A DNA stretch of 64,000 nt from NCBI GenBank assembly GCA_017390475.1, contig JAFPBO010000048.1, positions 1 to 64,000 of the forward strand, given 5' to 3'. How positions within the stretch are numbered: position 1 is the stretch's first letter; each line of letters starts with the position of its first letter. Source of the stretch: Loktanella sp. (GTDB taxonomy: Bacteria; Pseudomonadota; Alphaproteobacteria; Rhodobacterales; Rhodobacteraceae). A model generated the notes under the pieces. That model saw nothing but the letters and a program-made list of their open reading frames with translations, ran no database searches and was not told the origin of the DNA. Positions 44,474 to 55,145 of this stretch are shown one piece after another. A program made the position numbers and the translations under genes.

Positions 44474-45697
44474 ATGAATCATTCCGCCCCCATCACCGCT
44501 GCTGGCTTTGGCCCGGATCTTGGTCCCTTCGATTGGGCCGATCCATTGCGTCTGGAAGATCAACTGACCGAAGATGAACGGATGTTGCGCGATGCCGCGC
44601 GTCAGTTTGCGCAGGATAAATTGCAGCCGCGTGTGACCGCTGCCTACCGGGACGCGCTGGTGGAACCTGAGATTTTCACGCTGATGGGTGAGGCTGGCTT
44701 ACTTGGCATCACCATCCCCGAAGAATTCGGCGGGCTGGATGCCGGTTATGTCACTTACGGGCTGGTCGCGCGCGAGATTGAGCGCGTCGATAGCGGCTAC
44801 CGGTCAATGATGTCGGTGCAATCCTCGCTCGTGATGTATCCGATCCATGCTTATGGGTCCGACGCGCAGCGTGCGAAATATTTGCCAGGGCTGGCGGCAG
44901 GGACGTTGATCGGCTGTTTCGGGCTGACTGAACCGGATGCGGGCTCTGATCCGGCGGGGATGAAGACGACGGCGAAAAAGACCGACAGTGGCTATGTGCT
45001 GAACGGATCGAAGATGTGGATCAGCAATGCGCCGATCGCAGACGTATTCGTGGTCTGGGCGAAATCAGACGCGCATGGCGGCAAGATTCGTGGTTTCGTA
45101 TTGGAAAAGGGCATGAAGGGGCTGAGTGCGCCGAAAGTGGGCGGCAAGCTGAGCCTGCGCGCCTCTGTGACCGGCGAGATCGTGATGGAGAATGTCGAGG
45201 TCGGCGAAGAGGCTTTGCTGCCGGGTGTCGAAGGGCTGAAAGGCCCGTTTGGCTGTCTCAACCGCGCGCGCTATGGCATTGCCTGGGGTGTGATGGGCGC
45301 GGCAGAGGCCTGCTGGCATGCGGCGCGGCAATATGGCCTGGATCGCAAGCAATTTGGCAAGCCTTTGGCGCAGACGCAGCTGTTTCAAAAGAAACTCGCC
45401 GATATGCAGACCGAGATTGCGCTTGGCACCCAAGCCGCGTTGCAATTGGGACGGCTGATGGAGGTGGGGCGCGCCGCGCCTGAGATGATCAGCCTGATGA
45501 AGCGCAATAATTGCGGCAAGGCGTTGGATATCGCGCGCGCGTCCCGCGACATGCATGGCGGCAACGGGATTTCCGAGGATTTCCAGATCATGCGCCATAT
45601 GGTTAATCTGGAAACGGTGAACACCTATGAAGGCACCCATGATGTCCACGCGCTGATTTTGGGGCGGGCACAGACCGGGTTGCAGGCGTTTTTCTAA
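44474..45697 (+). CDS. gcdH: Glutaryl-CoA dehydrogenase-type acyl-CoA dehydrogenase
   Basis: A 407-residue flavoenzyme. The layout is that of glutaryl-CoA dehydrogenase: [22 protein letters not shown] start, [14 protein letters not shown] substrate/FAD loop, [21 protein letters not shown], catalytic E386 in [15 protein letters not shown], and [15 protein letters not shown] in the C-terminal domain. It oxidises and decarboxylates glutaryl-CoA to crotonyl-CoA in lysine/tryptophan breakdown. The ATG at 44474 has a GAGGAG site. It is divergent from coxD (106 bases). Confidence in the exact substrate is fairly high from length and start motif. Confidence 0.9.
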   Translation: MNHSAPITAAGFGPDLGPFDWADPLRLEDQLTEDERMLRDAARQFAQDKLQPRVTAAYRDALVEPEIFTLMGEAGLLGITIPEEFGGLDAGYVTYGLVAREIERVDSGYRSMMSVQSSLVMYPIHAYGSDAQRAKYLPGLAAGTLIGCFGLTEPDAGSDPAGMKTTAKKTDSGYVLNGSKMWISNAPIADVFVVWAKSDAHGGKIRGFVLEKGMKGLSAPKVGGKLSLRASVTGEIVMENVEVGEEALLPGVEGLKGPFGCLNRARYGIAWGVMGAAEACWHAARQYGLDRKQFGKPLAQTQLFQKKLADMQTEIALGTQAALQLGRLMEVGRAAPEMISLMKRNNCGKALDIARASRDMHGGNGISEDFQIMRHMVNLETVNTYEGTHDVHALILGRAQTGLQAFF

Positions 45698-45969
45698 GTC
45701 CGCGCCCTGATGGCGGCGACAATGCGCTGGCCGAAATAACCAAGGCTCGCGCCCAAGGCCACCCAGAACGGCTTGTCGCTGTCGATGAGTTCAGCGACAA
45801 GCCCGGCCCCGGTCACGGCGATCATGAAGGCAAGCAGCCGCAATTCGCCGGGGGCCAGTGTCATATGAGGTGTCAGCGTTTTGGCCAGCGGTGCGCCAAT
45901 GGCAGATTCGATCTGTGGCGTGAAATAGCCAGCCATGGCGGCGATCAGGAAACCAAGCATCTTGTGCAT
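45694..45969 (-). CDS. Small membrane protein of unknown function
   Basis: 91 residues with two or three hydrophobic stretches ([50 protein letters not shown]) and a basic C terminus. Gene end overlaps the gcdH stop on the other strand. Size and layout are holin-like or like other small Roseobacter membrane proteins; no family is assigned. Confidence 0.6.
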   Translation of the reverse strand: MHKMLGFLIAAMAGYFTPQIESAIGAPLAKTLTPHMTLAPGELRLLAFMIAVTGAGLVAELIDSDKPFWVALGASLGYFGQRIVAAIRART

Positions 45970-46024
45970 CTTTCTTTACTGGAAGGACCGTGCAGTGTGA
46001 TAGTTGGGTATGGTCACGGCAAGC

Positions 46025-46040
46025 GCAATTGTGTAATTGC
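46025..46040. promoter_or_regulatory. Small inverted repeat before pyrC
   Basis: GCAATT and AATTGC around GTGT, ending 5 bases before the pyrC ATG. It would hide the start in RNA or bind a protein. Short, so possibly chance. Confidence 0.25.
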
Positions 46041-46045
46041 ACGTC

Positions 46046-47098
46046 ATGCCTGAAAAAGACCGCACAAGCCTGACGATCCGCCGCCCCGATGACTGGCATC
46101 TGCATTTGCGTGATGGCGCAATGCTGCAGGCGGTGCTGCCCGAAACGGCCCGCCATTTCGGACGGGCGATCATCATGCCGAACCTGGTACCGCCTGTTGT
46201 GACGGCTGCGCAGGCTGCGGCCTATCGTGACCGGATTATCGCGGCGCTGCCCGAAGGCATGAAATTCACCCCGCTGATGACGCTTTATCTGACTGAGGCA
46301 ACCGATCCTGAAGATGTTCGCGCCGCCCATGCCGCGGGGATTGCAACAGCAGTGAAATTGTATCCGGCCGGGGCGACGACCAATTCCGCATCCGGTGTGC
46401 GTGACTTTGAACAGGTGCGGCCCGTTCTGGATGTCATGGCCGAGATCGGCATGCCTTTATGCGTGCATGGTGAAGTCACAGATCATGATATCGATATTTT
46501 CGACCGCGAGGCGGTTTTCATCGACAAGATCCTGAAGCCCCTGCGCAAGAAAACCCCTGATCTGAAGGTGGTGATGGAACATGTCACCACGCAGGATGCG
46601 GTGGATTATGTCCGCGACAACCCCAAGAATCTGGCCGCGACGATCACCACGCATCACCTGATCATCAACCGTAATCATATTCTGGCAGGCGGCATCAGGC
46701 CGCATTTCTACTGCCTGCCGGTGGCCAAACGCGAGGCGCATCGCATTGCCTTGGTGCAGGCGGCAATTTCGGGGGATAAAAGGTTCTTTCTCGGCACCGA
46801 CAGCGCGCCCCATACAGATGCCGCCAAGCTGCAAAGCTGTGGCTGTGCAGGGATTTTCACCGCCACCAATACGATGTCTTGTCTGGCCGAGGTGTTTGAG
46901 GTCGCAGGCCAGTTAAACAAGCTGGAGGCTTTTGCCTCGCTCAACGGGCCGATGTTTTATGGTCTGCCGCCCAGCGATGACACGATCACACTGACCAAGG
47001 GTGATCCGGTGCCCTATCCCGATAGTATTGAAACGCCCGACGGTCCGGTGACTGTTTTCAACCCTGGTTTTGATCTGCACTGGCGCGTGACCGGCTGA
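46046..47098 (+). CDS. pyrC: Dihydroorotase (PyrC, class II)
   Basis: A 350-residue zinc enzyme closing the dihydroorotate ring in pyrimidine synthesis. Metal ligands H18 and H20 ([13 protein letters not shown]), the carbamylated lysine K104 ([13 protein letters not shown]), later [10 protein letters not shown] and [11 protein letters not shown] histidines, and GTDSAPH aspartate are all present. This is the E. coli PyrC-like type, distinct from PyrC2/PyrX partners of PyrB. The ATG at 46046 has no strong ribosome binding site; a TTG 9 bases earlier is possible. It is 55 bases upstream of pyrE on the same strand. Confidence 0.95.
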   Translation: MPEKDRTSLTIRRPDDWHLHLRDGAMLQAVLPETARHFGRAIIMPNLVPPVVTAAQAAAYRDRIIAALPEGMKFTPLMTLYLTEATDPEDVRAAHAAGIATAVKLYPAGATTNSASGVRDFEQVRPVLDVMAEIGMPLCVHGEVTDHDIDIFDREAVFIDKILKPLRKKTPDLKVVMEHVTTQDAVDYVRDNPKNLAATITTHHLIINRNHILAGGIRPHFYCLPVAKREAHRIALVQAAISGDKRFFLGTDSAPHTDAAKLQSCGCAGIFTATNTMSCLAEVFEVAGQLNKLEAFASLNGPMFYGLPPSDDTITLTKGDPVPYPDSIETPDGPVTVFNPGFDLHWRVTG

Positions 47099-47153
47099 AG
47101 CCGGTGCAGCCGCGCGGGGATAATTATACTCTGACGATGTGAAAGAAGACGCG

Positions 47154-47825
47154 ATGATCCCCAGCTCATTTCCTGAAAAATCTGAAATCGCCCGGTTGAC
47201 GGCGGGTATGCTGATCGAAATCGGCGCGATTGATTTCAATGCGCGTGAGCCTTTCACACATGCATCGGGCAAACAGGCGCCGACCTACGTGGATTGTCGC
47301 AAGCTGATTTCGTATCCGCGTATCCGGTCGACTCTGATGGATTTTCTGGCTGTAACAATCATGCGCGAAGCCGGGTTCGAGGCGTTTGATAATGTTGCAG
47401 GAGGGGAAACGGCAGGCATTCCCTTTGCCGCCTTGGTGGCCGAGCGGCTTGCCCTGCCGATGACCTATGTGCGCAAGAAGCCCAAAGGTTACGGTCGCAA
47501 TGCCCGGATCGAAGGCGTGATGGCCGAAGGTCAGCGTGTATTGCTGGTCGAAGACCTGACCACAGATGGCGGGTCGAAATTGTCGTTTGTTGATGCAATC
47601 AGGGACACTGGCGCAAGTTGTTCGGCCACGGCGGTTATTTTCTATTACGGCATTTTCGAGGGCGTCGAGAAAACCCTAGCCGATCATGGTGTGCAATTGC
47701 TGCATCTGTGTACCTGGTGGGACGTGCTGGCCGAGGCCAAGGCGCGCGGTGCCTATGACCCCGAAACGCTGGCAGCGGTGGAAAACTATCTGCGTGATCC
47801 GGCTGGTTGGCAAGCTTCCGCCTGA
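47154..47825 (+). CDS. pyrE: Orotate phosphoribosyltransferase
   Basis: A 223-residue transferase making orotidine-5'-phosphate from orotate and PRPP. PRPP motif [14 protein letters not shown] (about 125-138) and the flexible loop [17 protein letters not shown] are present. The ATG at 47154 follows an AAAGAAG site; a GTG at 47139 is an alternative. Likely co-transcribed with pyrC. Confidence 0.95.
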   Translation: MIPSSFPEKSEIARLTAGMLIEIGAIDFNAREPFTHASGKQAPTYVDCRKLISYPRIRSTLMDFLAVTIMREAGFEAFDNVAGGETAGIPFAALVAERLALPMTYVRKKPKGYGRNARIEGVMAEGQRVLLVEDLTTDGGSKLSFVDAIRDTGASCSATAVIFYYGIFEGVEKTLADHGVQLLHLCTWWDVLAEAKARGAYDPETLAAVENYLRDPAGWQASA

Positions 47826-48034
47826 TCAGGGCGGGATTTATCCACATCTCTGCGGGGACGAATCGCGCGACACTGCTACGCGTAGCGGCTACATGGTTAT
47901 TTGCCGCAAAATGTGGTAGGTTCCGACCGGTGGCAAGCTTATCCACAGGTTTATCCCGGTGATGTCCACGGATTTATCATGATGGCTTTTGCCCCTGCTC
48001 CGCTGATAAAGAAGCCCGATCAAAGAGGGACAAG

Positions 48035-49528
48035 ATGAACGAGATTTCCACCTTCAACGCCACTGGCACAGCAGCGGCTAATATCGATCTGATGCCGCAT
48101 TCAATCGAAGCCGAACAACAGCTGCTGGGCGCGATCCTGACGAATAACGATATTTTTGACCGGGTCGCAGCGATCATCGGACCGAAACATTTCTATGATC
48201 CGGTCCACGCAAGGATTTTCGAGACCGCCGCCACGCGGATTTCGCGCAATGCGCTGGCCAGCCCGGTGACGCTGAAAACCTTTCTGGAAGATGACGAAGG
48301 GCTGAAGGAACTGGGCGGTCCCGCCTATTTGGCGCGGCTGGCGGGGGCTGCGATTTCCGCCTTTGCCGCGCGCGATTATGCGCAGATGATCTACGATCTG
48401 GCGGTACGTCGCGAATTGATTCAGGTCGGCCGCAATATCGCCGACAAGGCCGCCAAGGTTGATGTCGACAGCGAACCGAAAGACCAGATCGTCGAGGCGG
48501 AACAAGCGCTTTACGCTTTGGCCGAACAGGGCACCACTGATCAGGGGTTTCAGTCCTTCCTGCGCGCCGTCACCGATGCGGTGAATGTCGCCAATGCTGC
48601 CTATCAACGCGATGGCGGGATGGCGGGCGTGTCCACCGGGTTGATTGATCTGGATAAAAAGCTGGGGGGGTTGCACAAATCCGACCTTCTGATCCTGGCC
48701 GGGCGTCCGTCGATGGGGAAAACCTCGCTGGCAACGAATATCGCGTTCAACATCGCCAAAGCCTATAAGAAAGGTATGTTGCCGGACGGGACTGAAGGCG
48801 CTGTCGATGGCGGCGTCGTCGGTTTCTATTCGCTGGAGATGAGCGCCGAACAGTTGGCTGCGCGTATCCTGTCGGAAGCGGCAGAGGTGCCATCCGAACA
48901 GATCCGCCGTGGTGACATGACCGAAACCGAATTCCGCCGTTTCGTTGATGCTGCCAAATCACTGGAAGCCTGCCCCTTGTTCATTGACGACACCCCTGCC
49001 CTGCCAATTGCGCAACTGGCGGCACGGGCGCGGCGTCTAAAGCGGACGCATGGGCTGGACGTACTGATGGTCGATTACCTGCAACTGGTACGCGGCACCG
49101 GCCGGTCGGAAAACCGCGTGAACGAGATTTCCGAGATCACGATGGGGCTGAAGGCCATCGCCAAGGAATTGAACATCCCGGTGATTGCTTTGTCGCAGCT
49201 GTCACGTCAGGTCGAAAGCCGCGAAGACAAGCGCCCGCAGCTGTCGGACTTGCGCGAATCAGGATCGATCGAGCAGGATGCCGATGTCGTCATGTTCGTG
49301 TTCCGCGAGGAATATTACAAAGAACGCGAAAAACCCGGCGATCATGAGATGGAAAAAATGGCTGCCTGGCAGGCTGAAATGGAACGATTGCATGGCAAGG
49401 CAGAGGTTGTGATTGGCAAACAGCGTCACGGCCCGATCGGTACGGTTGAACTAAGCTTTGAAGGGCAATTCACCCGGTTCGGCAATCTGGTCAAACCCTG
49501 GCAGCAAGGCGGAGACCAGCAGTTTTGA
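48035..49528 (+). CDS. dnaB: Replicative DNA helicase DnaB
   Basis: A 497-residue hexameric helicase. N-terminal primase-binding domain (MPHSIEAEQQLLGAILTNND, about 20-120) and RecA-like C-terminal domain with Walker A GRPSMGKTSL and Walker B LDVLMVDYLQLV, plus LSQLSRQVESREDKRPQLSDLRESGSIEQDAD. The insertion KAYKKGMLPDGTEGAVDGGV after Walker A is seen in alphaproteobacterial DnaB. The 209-base gap upstream contains no gene. Confidence 0.97.
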   Translation: MNEISTFNATGTAAANIDLMPHSIEAEQQLLGAILTNNDIFDRVAAIIGPKHFYDPVHARIFETAATRISRNALASPVTLKTFLEDDEGLKELGGPAYLARLAGAAISAFAARDYAQMIYDLAVRRELIQVGRNIADKAAKVDVDSEPKDQIVEAEQALYALAEQGTTDQGFQSFLRAVTDAVNVANAAYQRDGGMAGVSTGLIDLDKKLGGLHKSDLLILAGRPSMGKTSLATNIAFNIAKAYKKGMLPDGTEGAVDGGVVGFYSLEMSAEQLAARILSEAAEVPSEQIRRGDMTETEFRRFVDAAKSLEACPLFIDDTPALPIAQLAARARRLKRTHGLDVLMVDYLQLVRGTGRSENRVNEISEITMGLKAIAKELNIPVIALSQLSRQVESREDKRPQLSDLRESGSIEQDADVVMFVFREEYYKEREKPGDHEMEKMAAWQAEMERLHGKAEVVIGKQRHGPIGTVELSFEGQFTRFGNLVKPWQQGGDQQF

Positions 49529-49914
49529 CCCCGCGCTACCTGACATTCATCACCGCAATGCTGATCGGCGGCTTGGCCGGTGCGGTAGCCGCGCAGGATG
49601 AACTGGTCCTGACCGGCGGCGTCGGCCCCTTGGTGCTGCCTGTCAATGGGATTAGCGCGACGGTGATGCAGGATGATGGCAGCGACGCCTATATTGCGCT
49701 GGCAATGGACGGGCAAAGCGCTTTACGCCTTGCCACATTCACATCTTTATCGCTGGGGGACACGGTGACGATGTCGCTGTGTGACCACGATATCCTGCAT
49801 GTCACGGTGCAGGCGCAGATCGGTTCAGGCTATGTCATGTCAGCCCCGCTACAGGCGGACCTGGCGCAAGAACTGGCCGATGTGATCAACCATCACCGCA
49901 GCTGCGCTGATTGA
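49525..49914 (+). CDS. Secreted protein of unknown function
   Basis: 129 residues with a signal peptide ([19 protein letters not shown]) and a beta-rich mature part; two cysteines (CDHDILHV and the final HHRSCAD) could pair in the periplasm. The TTG start at 49525 overlaps the dnaB stop (TTGA) and has a GGAG site. Its stop also overlaps the open frame of alr. Family unknown; its position between dnaB and alr indicates co-transcription. Confidence 0.65.
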   Translation: MTPRYLTFITAMLIGGLAGAVAAQDELVLTGGVGPLVLPVNGISATVMQDDGSDAYIALAMDGQSALRLATFTSLSLGDTVTMSLCDHDILHVTVQAQIGSGYVMSAPLQADLAQELADVINHHRSCAD

Positions 49915-49952
49915 CCTTGCCGCCCTGTGCAGGCCCTGCCAAAAGGGGCGCC

Positions 49953-50990
49953 ATGAGCACCGGACGCCTGACCATAGACCTTGACGCCATCGTCGCCAAT
50001 TGGCGCGCATTGGATGCAATGACCAATTGCCGCACCGCCGCAGTGATCAAGGCGGATGCCTATGGTCTGGGGTCGGTGCAGGTTGCCAAAGCTTTGTTCA
50101 AGGCTGGGGTCCGTCAGTTTTTCGTCGCTGTCGCCGAAGAAGCCGCGCCGATCCGGCAGGAATTAGGGCCGCGCCCGGAAATCAACGTTTTTTCCGGTCA
50201 CATGAAAGGCGACACAGAGGCGATCCGCGCCCTGAACCTGACGCCGATGCTGAATTCGGTCGATCAGCTGACCCATCATTTTGAAACCCTGCCCGGCCAT
50301 CCTTTTGGCATCCAACTGGACACAGGGATGAACCGGCTTGGCATGGAAATGCAGGAATGGGCTGCGATTGCAGGTTTTGCGCTGGACCAGAACCCGACAT
50401 TGGTAATGAGCCATCTGGCCTGTGCCGACGAACCCGACCATCCGATGAATCCGCATCAGCTTGCCAATTTCCGGATGATGACCGATGGCATCGGCGTGCC
50501 CCGGTCGCTGGCGGCAACAGGTGGCATCGTGCTGGGGCCGCAATATCATTTTGACCTGACCCGCCCGGGTATTGGCCTGTATGGCTGTGAACCTTTCCTT
50601 GACGCCGCGCCGGTGATTGCGCTGGAATTTCCGGTGATCCAGATTCGCGATGTCGCCGCAGGCGAGGTGGTGGGATATGGCAATACCTGGCAGGCGGAAC
50701 GCGATTCCCGGATCGCCACGATCTCGGGCGGCTATGCCGATGGCATCACCCGTTATCTGTCTGACAAAGCGGTATTTTTTCATGGGGATACGCCTTGCGC
50801 GCTGGTCGGGCGGGTCTCGATGGATCTGATGACGATCGACGTCACCGATCTGCCCGATGCCCCAAAGGCGCTGACCCTGATCGGGCCGCAGCAACGGGTG
50901 GATGATGTCGCCCGGCAGGCAGGCACCATTGGATATGAACTGCTGACGCAATTGGGCGCGCGCTATACCCGCCGCGTCTATGGCAAGTAA
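49953..50990 (+). CDS. alr: Alanine racemase
   Basis: A 345-residue PLP enzyme supplying D-alanine for peptidoglycan. PLP lysine K33 in [20 protein letters not shown] loop, and C-terminal beta domain with [15 protein letters not shown] are present. The ATG at 49953 has an AAGGGGC site; an earlier TTG at 49911 is less likely. The stop overlaps the next start (TAATG). Confidence 0.95.
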   Translation: MSTGRLTIDLDAIVANWRALDAMTNCRTAAVIKADAYGLGSVQVAKALFKAGVRQFFVAVAEEAAPIRQELGPRPEINVFSGHMKGDTEAIRALNLTPMLNSVDQLTHHFETLPGHPFGIQLDTGMNRLGMEMQEWAAIAGFALDQNPTLVMSHLACADEPDHPMNPHQLANFRMMTDGIGVPRSLAATGGIVLGPQYHFDLTRPGIGLYGCEPFLDAAPVIALEFPVIQIRDVAAGEVVGYGNTWQAERDSRIATISGGYADGITRYLSDKAVFFHGDTPCALVGRVSMDLMTIDVTDLPDAPKALTLIGPQQRVDDVARQAGTIGYELLTQLGARYTRRVYGK

Positions 50991-51433
50991 TGCAGCGGCT
51001 GCTGGCCATCGCCAACCTGAGTCTGCTGATCCTGTTTCCCGTCGCTTGGTTTGCGCCATTGATGCGCGCAGGGCTGCTGCCACTGTTCGGTCTGCGCGAA
51101 ATCTCTGTGATCTCGGGGATGCAGGCGCTCTGGCGCAGTGATGTTTTTCTGGCGCTGCTGGTGACGGTACTGGCGATCTTTATCCCCTATCTGAAAACAA
51201 TTGGGCTGGCGCTGGTGCATTTTGGCCTGCTGGCCGATAAAACCCTGCCGGTGCTGGGCTGGATGGGCAAGCTGGCGATGGCGGACGTGTTCCTGATCGC
51301 ATTGTATATCGTCGTGTTCCAGACTCAGGGCCTGGGCCATATCGAGACCGCCTGGGGGCTTTATCTGTTCACCGGCTGTATTCTGGCCTCGATCATGATA
51401 TCGGGCCTGACCACGCGCAGCCCCGAAAGGTAA
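50990..51433 (+). CDS. PqiA-family membrane protein
   Basis: 147 residues with four transmembrane segments. LGWMGKLAMADVFLIALYIV is the signature of the paraquat-inducible protein A family, which works with MCE proteins in lipid transport between membranes in other bacteria. This is one PqiA repeat, about a third of E. coli PqiA, and no MCE gene is adjacent. Translationally coupled to alr. Confidence 0.78.
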   Translation: MQRLLAIANLSLLILFPVAWFAPLMRAGLLPLFGLREISVISGMQALWRSDVFLALLVTVLAIFIPYLKTIGLALVHFGLLADKTLPVLGWMGKLAMADVFLIALYIVVFQTQGLGHIETAWGLYLFTGCILASIMISGLTTRSPER

Positions 51434-51435
51434 AT

Positions 51436-52800
51436 ATGGCGAAAGATCTGTCCTTTGTCTGTTCTGCATGCGGTGCTGCCTATTCCAAATGGTCAGGCCA
51501 ATGCGACGCTTGTCAGGCATGGAATACAATCCATGAAACCAAGGCACTGGCCAGCGGTCCCAAGGGCAAAACCCTGGGCGGGATGCGGGGCCGTGCAATT
51601 CCGCTGATCGATCTGGACACGCAGGAACCCGAACCGCCACGCACGCAGGCGGGTGTCGCAGAACTTGACCGCGTGCTGGGTGGCGGGTTGGTCAAGGCGT
51701 CAGCGCTGCTGGTGGGCGGCGATCCGGGCATCGGCAAATCGACGCTGTTGTTGCAGGCGGCCGCACGTTTCGCACGCAATGGGTTGAAGGTGATCTATAT
51801 CTCGGGCGAGGAATCCACCGCACAGGTGCAGATGCGGGCCCGTCGGTTGGGATTGGAGAAAAGCCCGGTCCGGCTGGCCGCTGAAACCAACCTGCGCGAT
51901 ATCCTGACCACGCTGGAGACGGAAAAGCCTGATCTGGCGATCATCGATTCGATTCAGACGATGTGGGCCGACAATGTCGAATCCGCGCCGGGCAGTGTCG
52001 CACAGGTGCGATCTTCCGCGCATGAGTTGACGACTTTCGCCAAACGCAACGGCATGTCGGTGATCATGGTCGGCCATGTCACGAAGGATGGCAGTATCGC
52101 AGGGCCGCGCGTGGTCGAACATATGGTCGATACCGTGCTCTATTTCGAGGGCGAACGCGGGCATCAGTTCCGCATCCTGCGCAGCGTCAAGAACCGCTTT
52201 GGTCCGGCAGATGAGATCGGCGTGTTCGAGATGACCGGCAAAGGGCTGGCCGAGGTGAAGAATCCCTCTGCCCTCTTCCTGTCCGAACGTGGCAAACCAG
52301 CACCGGGATCAGTGGTTTTTGCTGGTATCGAAGGCACAAGACCGATGTTATGCGAAATTCAGGCATTGGTCGCCCCGTCACCGCATAGCCAGCCGCGCCG
52401 GTCGGTCGTGGGCTGGGATGGCGGACGGCTGGCGATGATTCTGGCTGTGCTCGAATCGCGCTGTGCTGTGCCCTTCACCGGCTTGGATGTTTACCTCAAT
52501 GTTGCAGGTGGTCTGCGCATTTCCGAACCGGCTGCCGATCTGGCGGTGGCTGCCGCTTTGGTATCGGCGCGCGAAGACGCAGCTTTGCCGGCGGAGGCGG
52601 TGATTTTCGGGGAAATCAGCCTATCGGGGGCGTTGCGCCCGGTGGCCCAGACGGAAAACCGATTGAAAGAGGCCGAGAAACTTGGTTTTACCTCTGCAAT
52701 CACGCCGCATCAGGCCAAACAGGTCGCGGTAAAGGGGATATCCTTGCGCCAGTCCCATGATTTGGCAGCATTCGTAGCAGAAGTGTTCGGCGCGCGTTAA
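51436..52800 (+). CDS. radA: DNA repair protein RadA
   Basis: A 454-residue recombination protein. Zinc finger C9, C12, C23, C26 (FVCSACGAAYSKWSGQCDAC), RecA-like core with Walker A GGDPGIGKST (94-103), the RadA-specific KNRFG (252-256), and a C-terminal Lon-protease-like domain without catalytic role. It moves branches during homologous recombination. Starts 2 bases after the PqiA-like gene. Confidence 0.97.
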   Translation: MAKDLSFVCSACGAAYSKWSGQCDACQAWNTIHETKALASGPKGKTLGGMRGRAIPLIDLDTQEPEPPRTQAGVAELDRVLGGGLVKASALLVGGDPGIGKSTLLLQAAARFARNGLKVIYISGEESTAQVQMRARRLGLEKSPVRLAAETNLRDILTTLETEKPDLAIIDSIQTMWADNVESAPGSVAQVRSSAHELTTFAKRNGMSVIMVGHVTKDGSIAGPRVVEHMVDTVLYFEGERGHQFRILRSVKNRFGPADEIGVFEMTGKGLAEVKNPSALFLSERGKPAPGSVVFAGIEGTRPMLCEIQALVAPSPHSQPRRSVVGWDGGRLAMILAVLESRCAVPFTGLDVYLNVAGGLRISEPAADLAVAAALVSAREDAALPAEAVIFGEISLSGALRPVAQTENRLKEAEKLGFTSAITPHQAKQVAVKGISLRQSHDLAAFVAEVFGAR

Positions 52801-52824
52801 CGCGCCACAGGCAGGAGAGACAGG

Positions 52825-53391
52825 ATGGACGGATTTACACTCGTCGACGCAGGCGTGGCAGTGATCGTATTGCTTTCGGGGGTGCTGGCCTACAGCCGTG
52901 GCCTTGTGCGCGAAATGATGGCGATTCTAGGCTGGGTCGGCGCGACCATCGTCGCTTTCGTCTTTGCGCCGCAGGTCGAACCGCTGGTACGACAGATCCC
53001 GATCATTGGCGATTTCATTGGTGATAGCTGCGAATTGGCGATCATTGCGGCCTTTGCGGCAGTCTTTGCAGTGGCGCTGATCATCGCGTCGATCTTTACG
53101 CCGTTGTTTTCCAGCGTCGTGCAACGGTCGGCGGTTGGCGGGGTCGATCAGGGGCTTGGGTTCTTCTTTGGCGTCTTGCGCGGCATCTTGTTGATTGCAG
53201 TCGCGTTTTTCGTCTACGACACGATCTTTGCCACCCAAGAGGTCGCCATGATTGATCAAAGCCGGTCTGCAAGCGTCTTTGCGCAATTGACTGCTCGGAT
53301 CGAAGCACAAAATCCCGAACAGGCACTGGGCTGGATTACCAGCCAGTATCAGGACCTTGTCGGCAATTGTGGTGCACCCGCCGTACAATAA
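52825..53391 (+). CDS. cvpA: CvpA-family membrane protein
   Basis: 188 residues with four hydrophobic segments; DAGVAVIVLLSGVLAYSRGLVREMMAILGWVGA is the CvpA/colicin V production pattern. It sits directly upstream of purF, the same order as in E. coli (cvpA-purF). Function is unclear; mutants elsewhere have envelope defects. Followed by a terminator. Confidence 0.9.
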   Translation: MDGFTLVDAGVAVIVLLSGVLAYSRGLVREMMAILGWVGATIVAFVFAPQVEPLVRQIPIIGDFIGDSCELAIIAAFAAVFAVALIIASIFTPLFSSVVQRSAVGGVDQGLGFFFGVLRGILLIAVAFFVYDTIFATQEVAMIDQSRSASVFAQLTARIEAQNPEQALGWITSQYQDLVGNCGAPAVQ

Positions 53392-53415
53392 GCCGTGACA
53401 GGCTCATATGACAGT

Positions 53416-53445
53416 AAAGCCATCGCCCTTAGGGCGGTGGCTTTT
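53416..53445 (+). terminator. Terminator between cvpA and purF
   Basis: AAAGCCATCGCCC pairs with GGGCGGTGGCTTTT around TTA, with one G-T wobble. It separates purF from the alr-radA-cvpA unit. Confidence 0.8.
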
Positions 53446-53558
53446 GGCTTACGTCAGCAGACGCGCGGAAAACGACCGGTTTTCATGATCGTTTCGTGAC
53501 ACTCCGTCCCGCAAGGACTAAGGAAGGGACAATAAACCCTCGGATTCGGAGTTGCCCC

Positions 53559-55028
53559 TTGTCCTGCAAAGACCTGCCCGCCCATCCCTATGACGACGAT
53601 AAACTGCGGGAGGAATGTGGCGTCTTTGGCGTTGTCGGTGTGACCGATGCGTCGAATTTCGTGGCCCTCGGCCTGCATGCTCTGCAACATCGGGGGCAAG
53701 AGGCGGGTGGCATCGTCACCCACGATACCGCAACCGGGTTCAATCAGGCCCGCCGCATGGGCCTGGTGCGCGATAATTTCACCAATCAGAAAGTGATGGA
53801 AACCCTGCCTGGTTCCATCGGGATCGGCCATGTGCGCTATTCCACCGCCGGATCGAAAGGCCAGACCGCGATCCGCGACGTGCAGCCGTTCTTTGGCGAA
53901 TTTTCGATGGGTGGCGCTGCGCTGGCGCATAATGGCAATATCACCAATGCCTTGTCGCTGCGCAAAGAACTGATCGAACGCGGGTCGATCTTTCAAAGTT
54001 CATCCGACAGCGAATGCATCATCCATCTGATGGCGCGATCCATGGGCCGCACGATCCCTGACCGAATGGAAGAAGCCCTGCGCAAGGTCGAAGGTGCATT
54101 CTCCATCGTCGCCATGACCCGCACGAAACTGATCGGCTGCCGCGATCCTTTGGGCGTACGCCCTTTGGTGCTGGGGCAATTGGGCGATGGTTGGGTTTTG
54201 TCGTCGGAAACCTGCGCGCTGGATATCATCGGTGCGGAATTCATCCGCGATATCGCACCGGGTGAAATGGTCGTCATCAGCGACAAGGGCGTGCAAAGCC
54301 ACTTCCCCTTCCGCCCGGCCAAGTCGCGGTTCTGTATCTTTGAACATGTCTATTTCAGCCGCCCTGATTCGATTCTGGGCGACCGTTCCGTCTATGAGAC
54401 CCGCGAAAACATCGGGCGGGAACTTGCGAAAGAAGCCCCTGTTGACGCCGATCTGGTCTGCCCGGTGCCGGACAGCGGCACGCCTGCCGCGATTGGCTAT
54501 TCGCTGCAATCGGGGATTCCCTATGCGATGGGGATCATCCGCAACCAATATATGGGCCGGACTTTCATCGAACCGTCCGAACAGATCCGCAACATGGGTG
54601 TACGACTGAAACTGAACGTGAACCGCGCGCTGGTGCGCGGCAAACGCATTATTCTGGTCGATGACAGCGTCGTGCGCGGCACCACCAGCCAGAAGATTAA
54701 GGACATGATCCTTGATGCAGGTGCGGCAGAAGTGCATTTCCGCATCGCAAGCCCGCCAACCGCATGGCCTTGTTTTTATGGCGTAGACACACCGCAGCGC
54801 GACAAATTGCTGGCGGCGACCATGACCGAGGATGAAATGCGCGATCACATCGGGGTGGATAGCTTGAAGTTCATCTCGCTCGACGGGCTTTACCGCGCCG
54901 TGGGCGAAGCGAATGGGCGCGACCCCAAATCGCCGGCCTATTGTGACGCCTGTTTCTCGGGTGAATATCCGGTGGCACCTTCGGACATGATCGAACAGGG
55001 GTTCGAGACCAAGACAGCCGCCGCATAA
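53559..55028 (+). CDS. purF: Amidophosphoribosyltransferase, [4Fe-4S] type
   Basis: First enzyme of purine synthesis. The TTG at 53559 (with a CGGAG site) is taken as start: there is no ATG before the catalytic cysteine C20 (LREECGVFG), which becomes N-terminal after propeptide removal. The product is 489 residues. PRPP motif ILVDDSVVRGTTSQK. Four cysteines match the [4Fe-4S] ligands of the Bacillus enzyme: in SRFCIFEHVYFSRPDS, TAWPCFYGVDT and the pair in AYCDACFSGEYP. The glutamine amidotransferase domain covers about 20-240. Confidence 0.96.
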   Translation: MSCKDLPAHPYDDDKLREECGVFGVVGVTDASNFVALGLHALQHRGQEAGGIVTHDTATGFNQARRMGLVRDNFTNQKVMETLPGSIGIGHVRYSTAGSKGQTAIRDVQPFFGEFSMGGAALAHNGNITNALSLRKELIERGSIFQSSSDSECIIHLMARSMGRTIPDRMEEALRKVEGAFSIVAMTRTKLIGCRDPLGVRPLVLGQLGDGWVLSSETCALDIIGAEFIRDIAPGEMVVISDKGVQSHFPFRPAKSRFCIFEHVYFSRPDSILGDRSVYETRENIGRELAKEAPVDADLVCPVPDSGTPAAIGYSLQSGIPYAMGIIRNQYMGRTFIEPSEQIRNMGVRLKLNVNRALVRGKRIILVDDSVVRGTTSQKIKDMILDAGAAEVHFRIASPPTAWPCFYGVDTPQRDKLLAATMTEDEMRDHIGVDSLKFISLDGLYRAVGEANGRDPKSPAYCDACFSGEYPVAPSDMIEQGFETKTAAA

Positions 55029-55145
55029 CAGCGCGGGCGACAGGCAATTTATGGCCAGTCTGACTGGGCATTTCTGCCACAGGCTTTTATTTTGTGTACT
55101 TTTCTGCCAAATCGCGTGGAACCGAAATTGCAGAGTGACGTTGTT

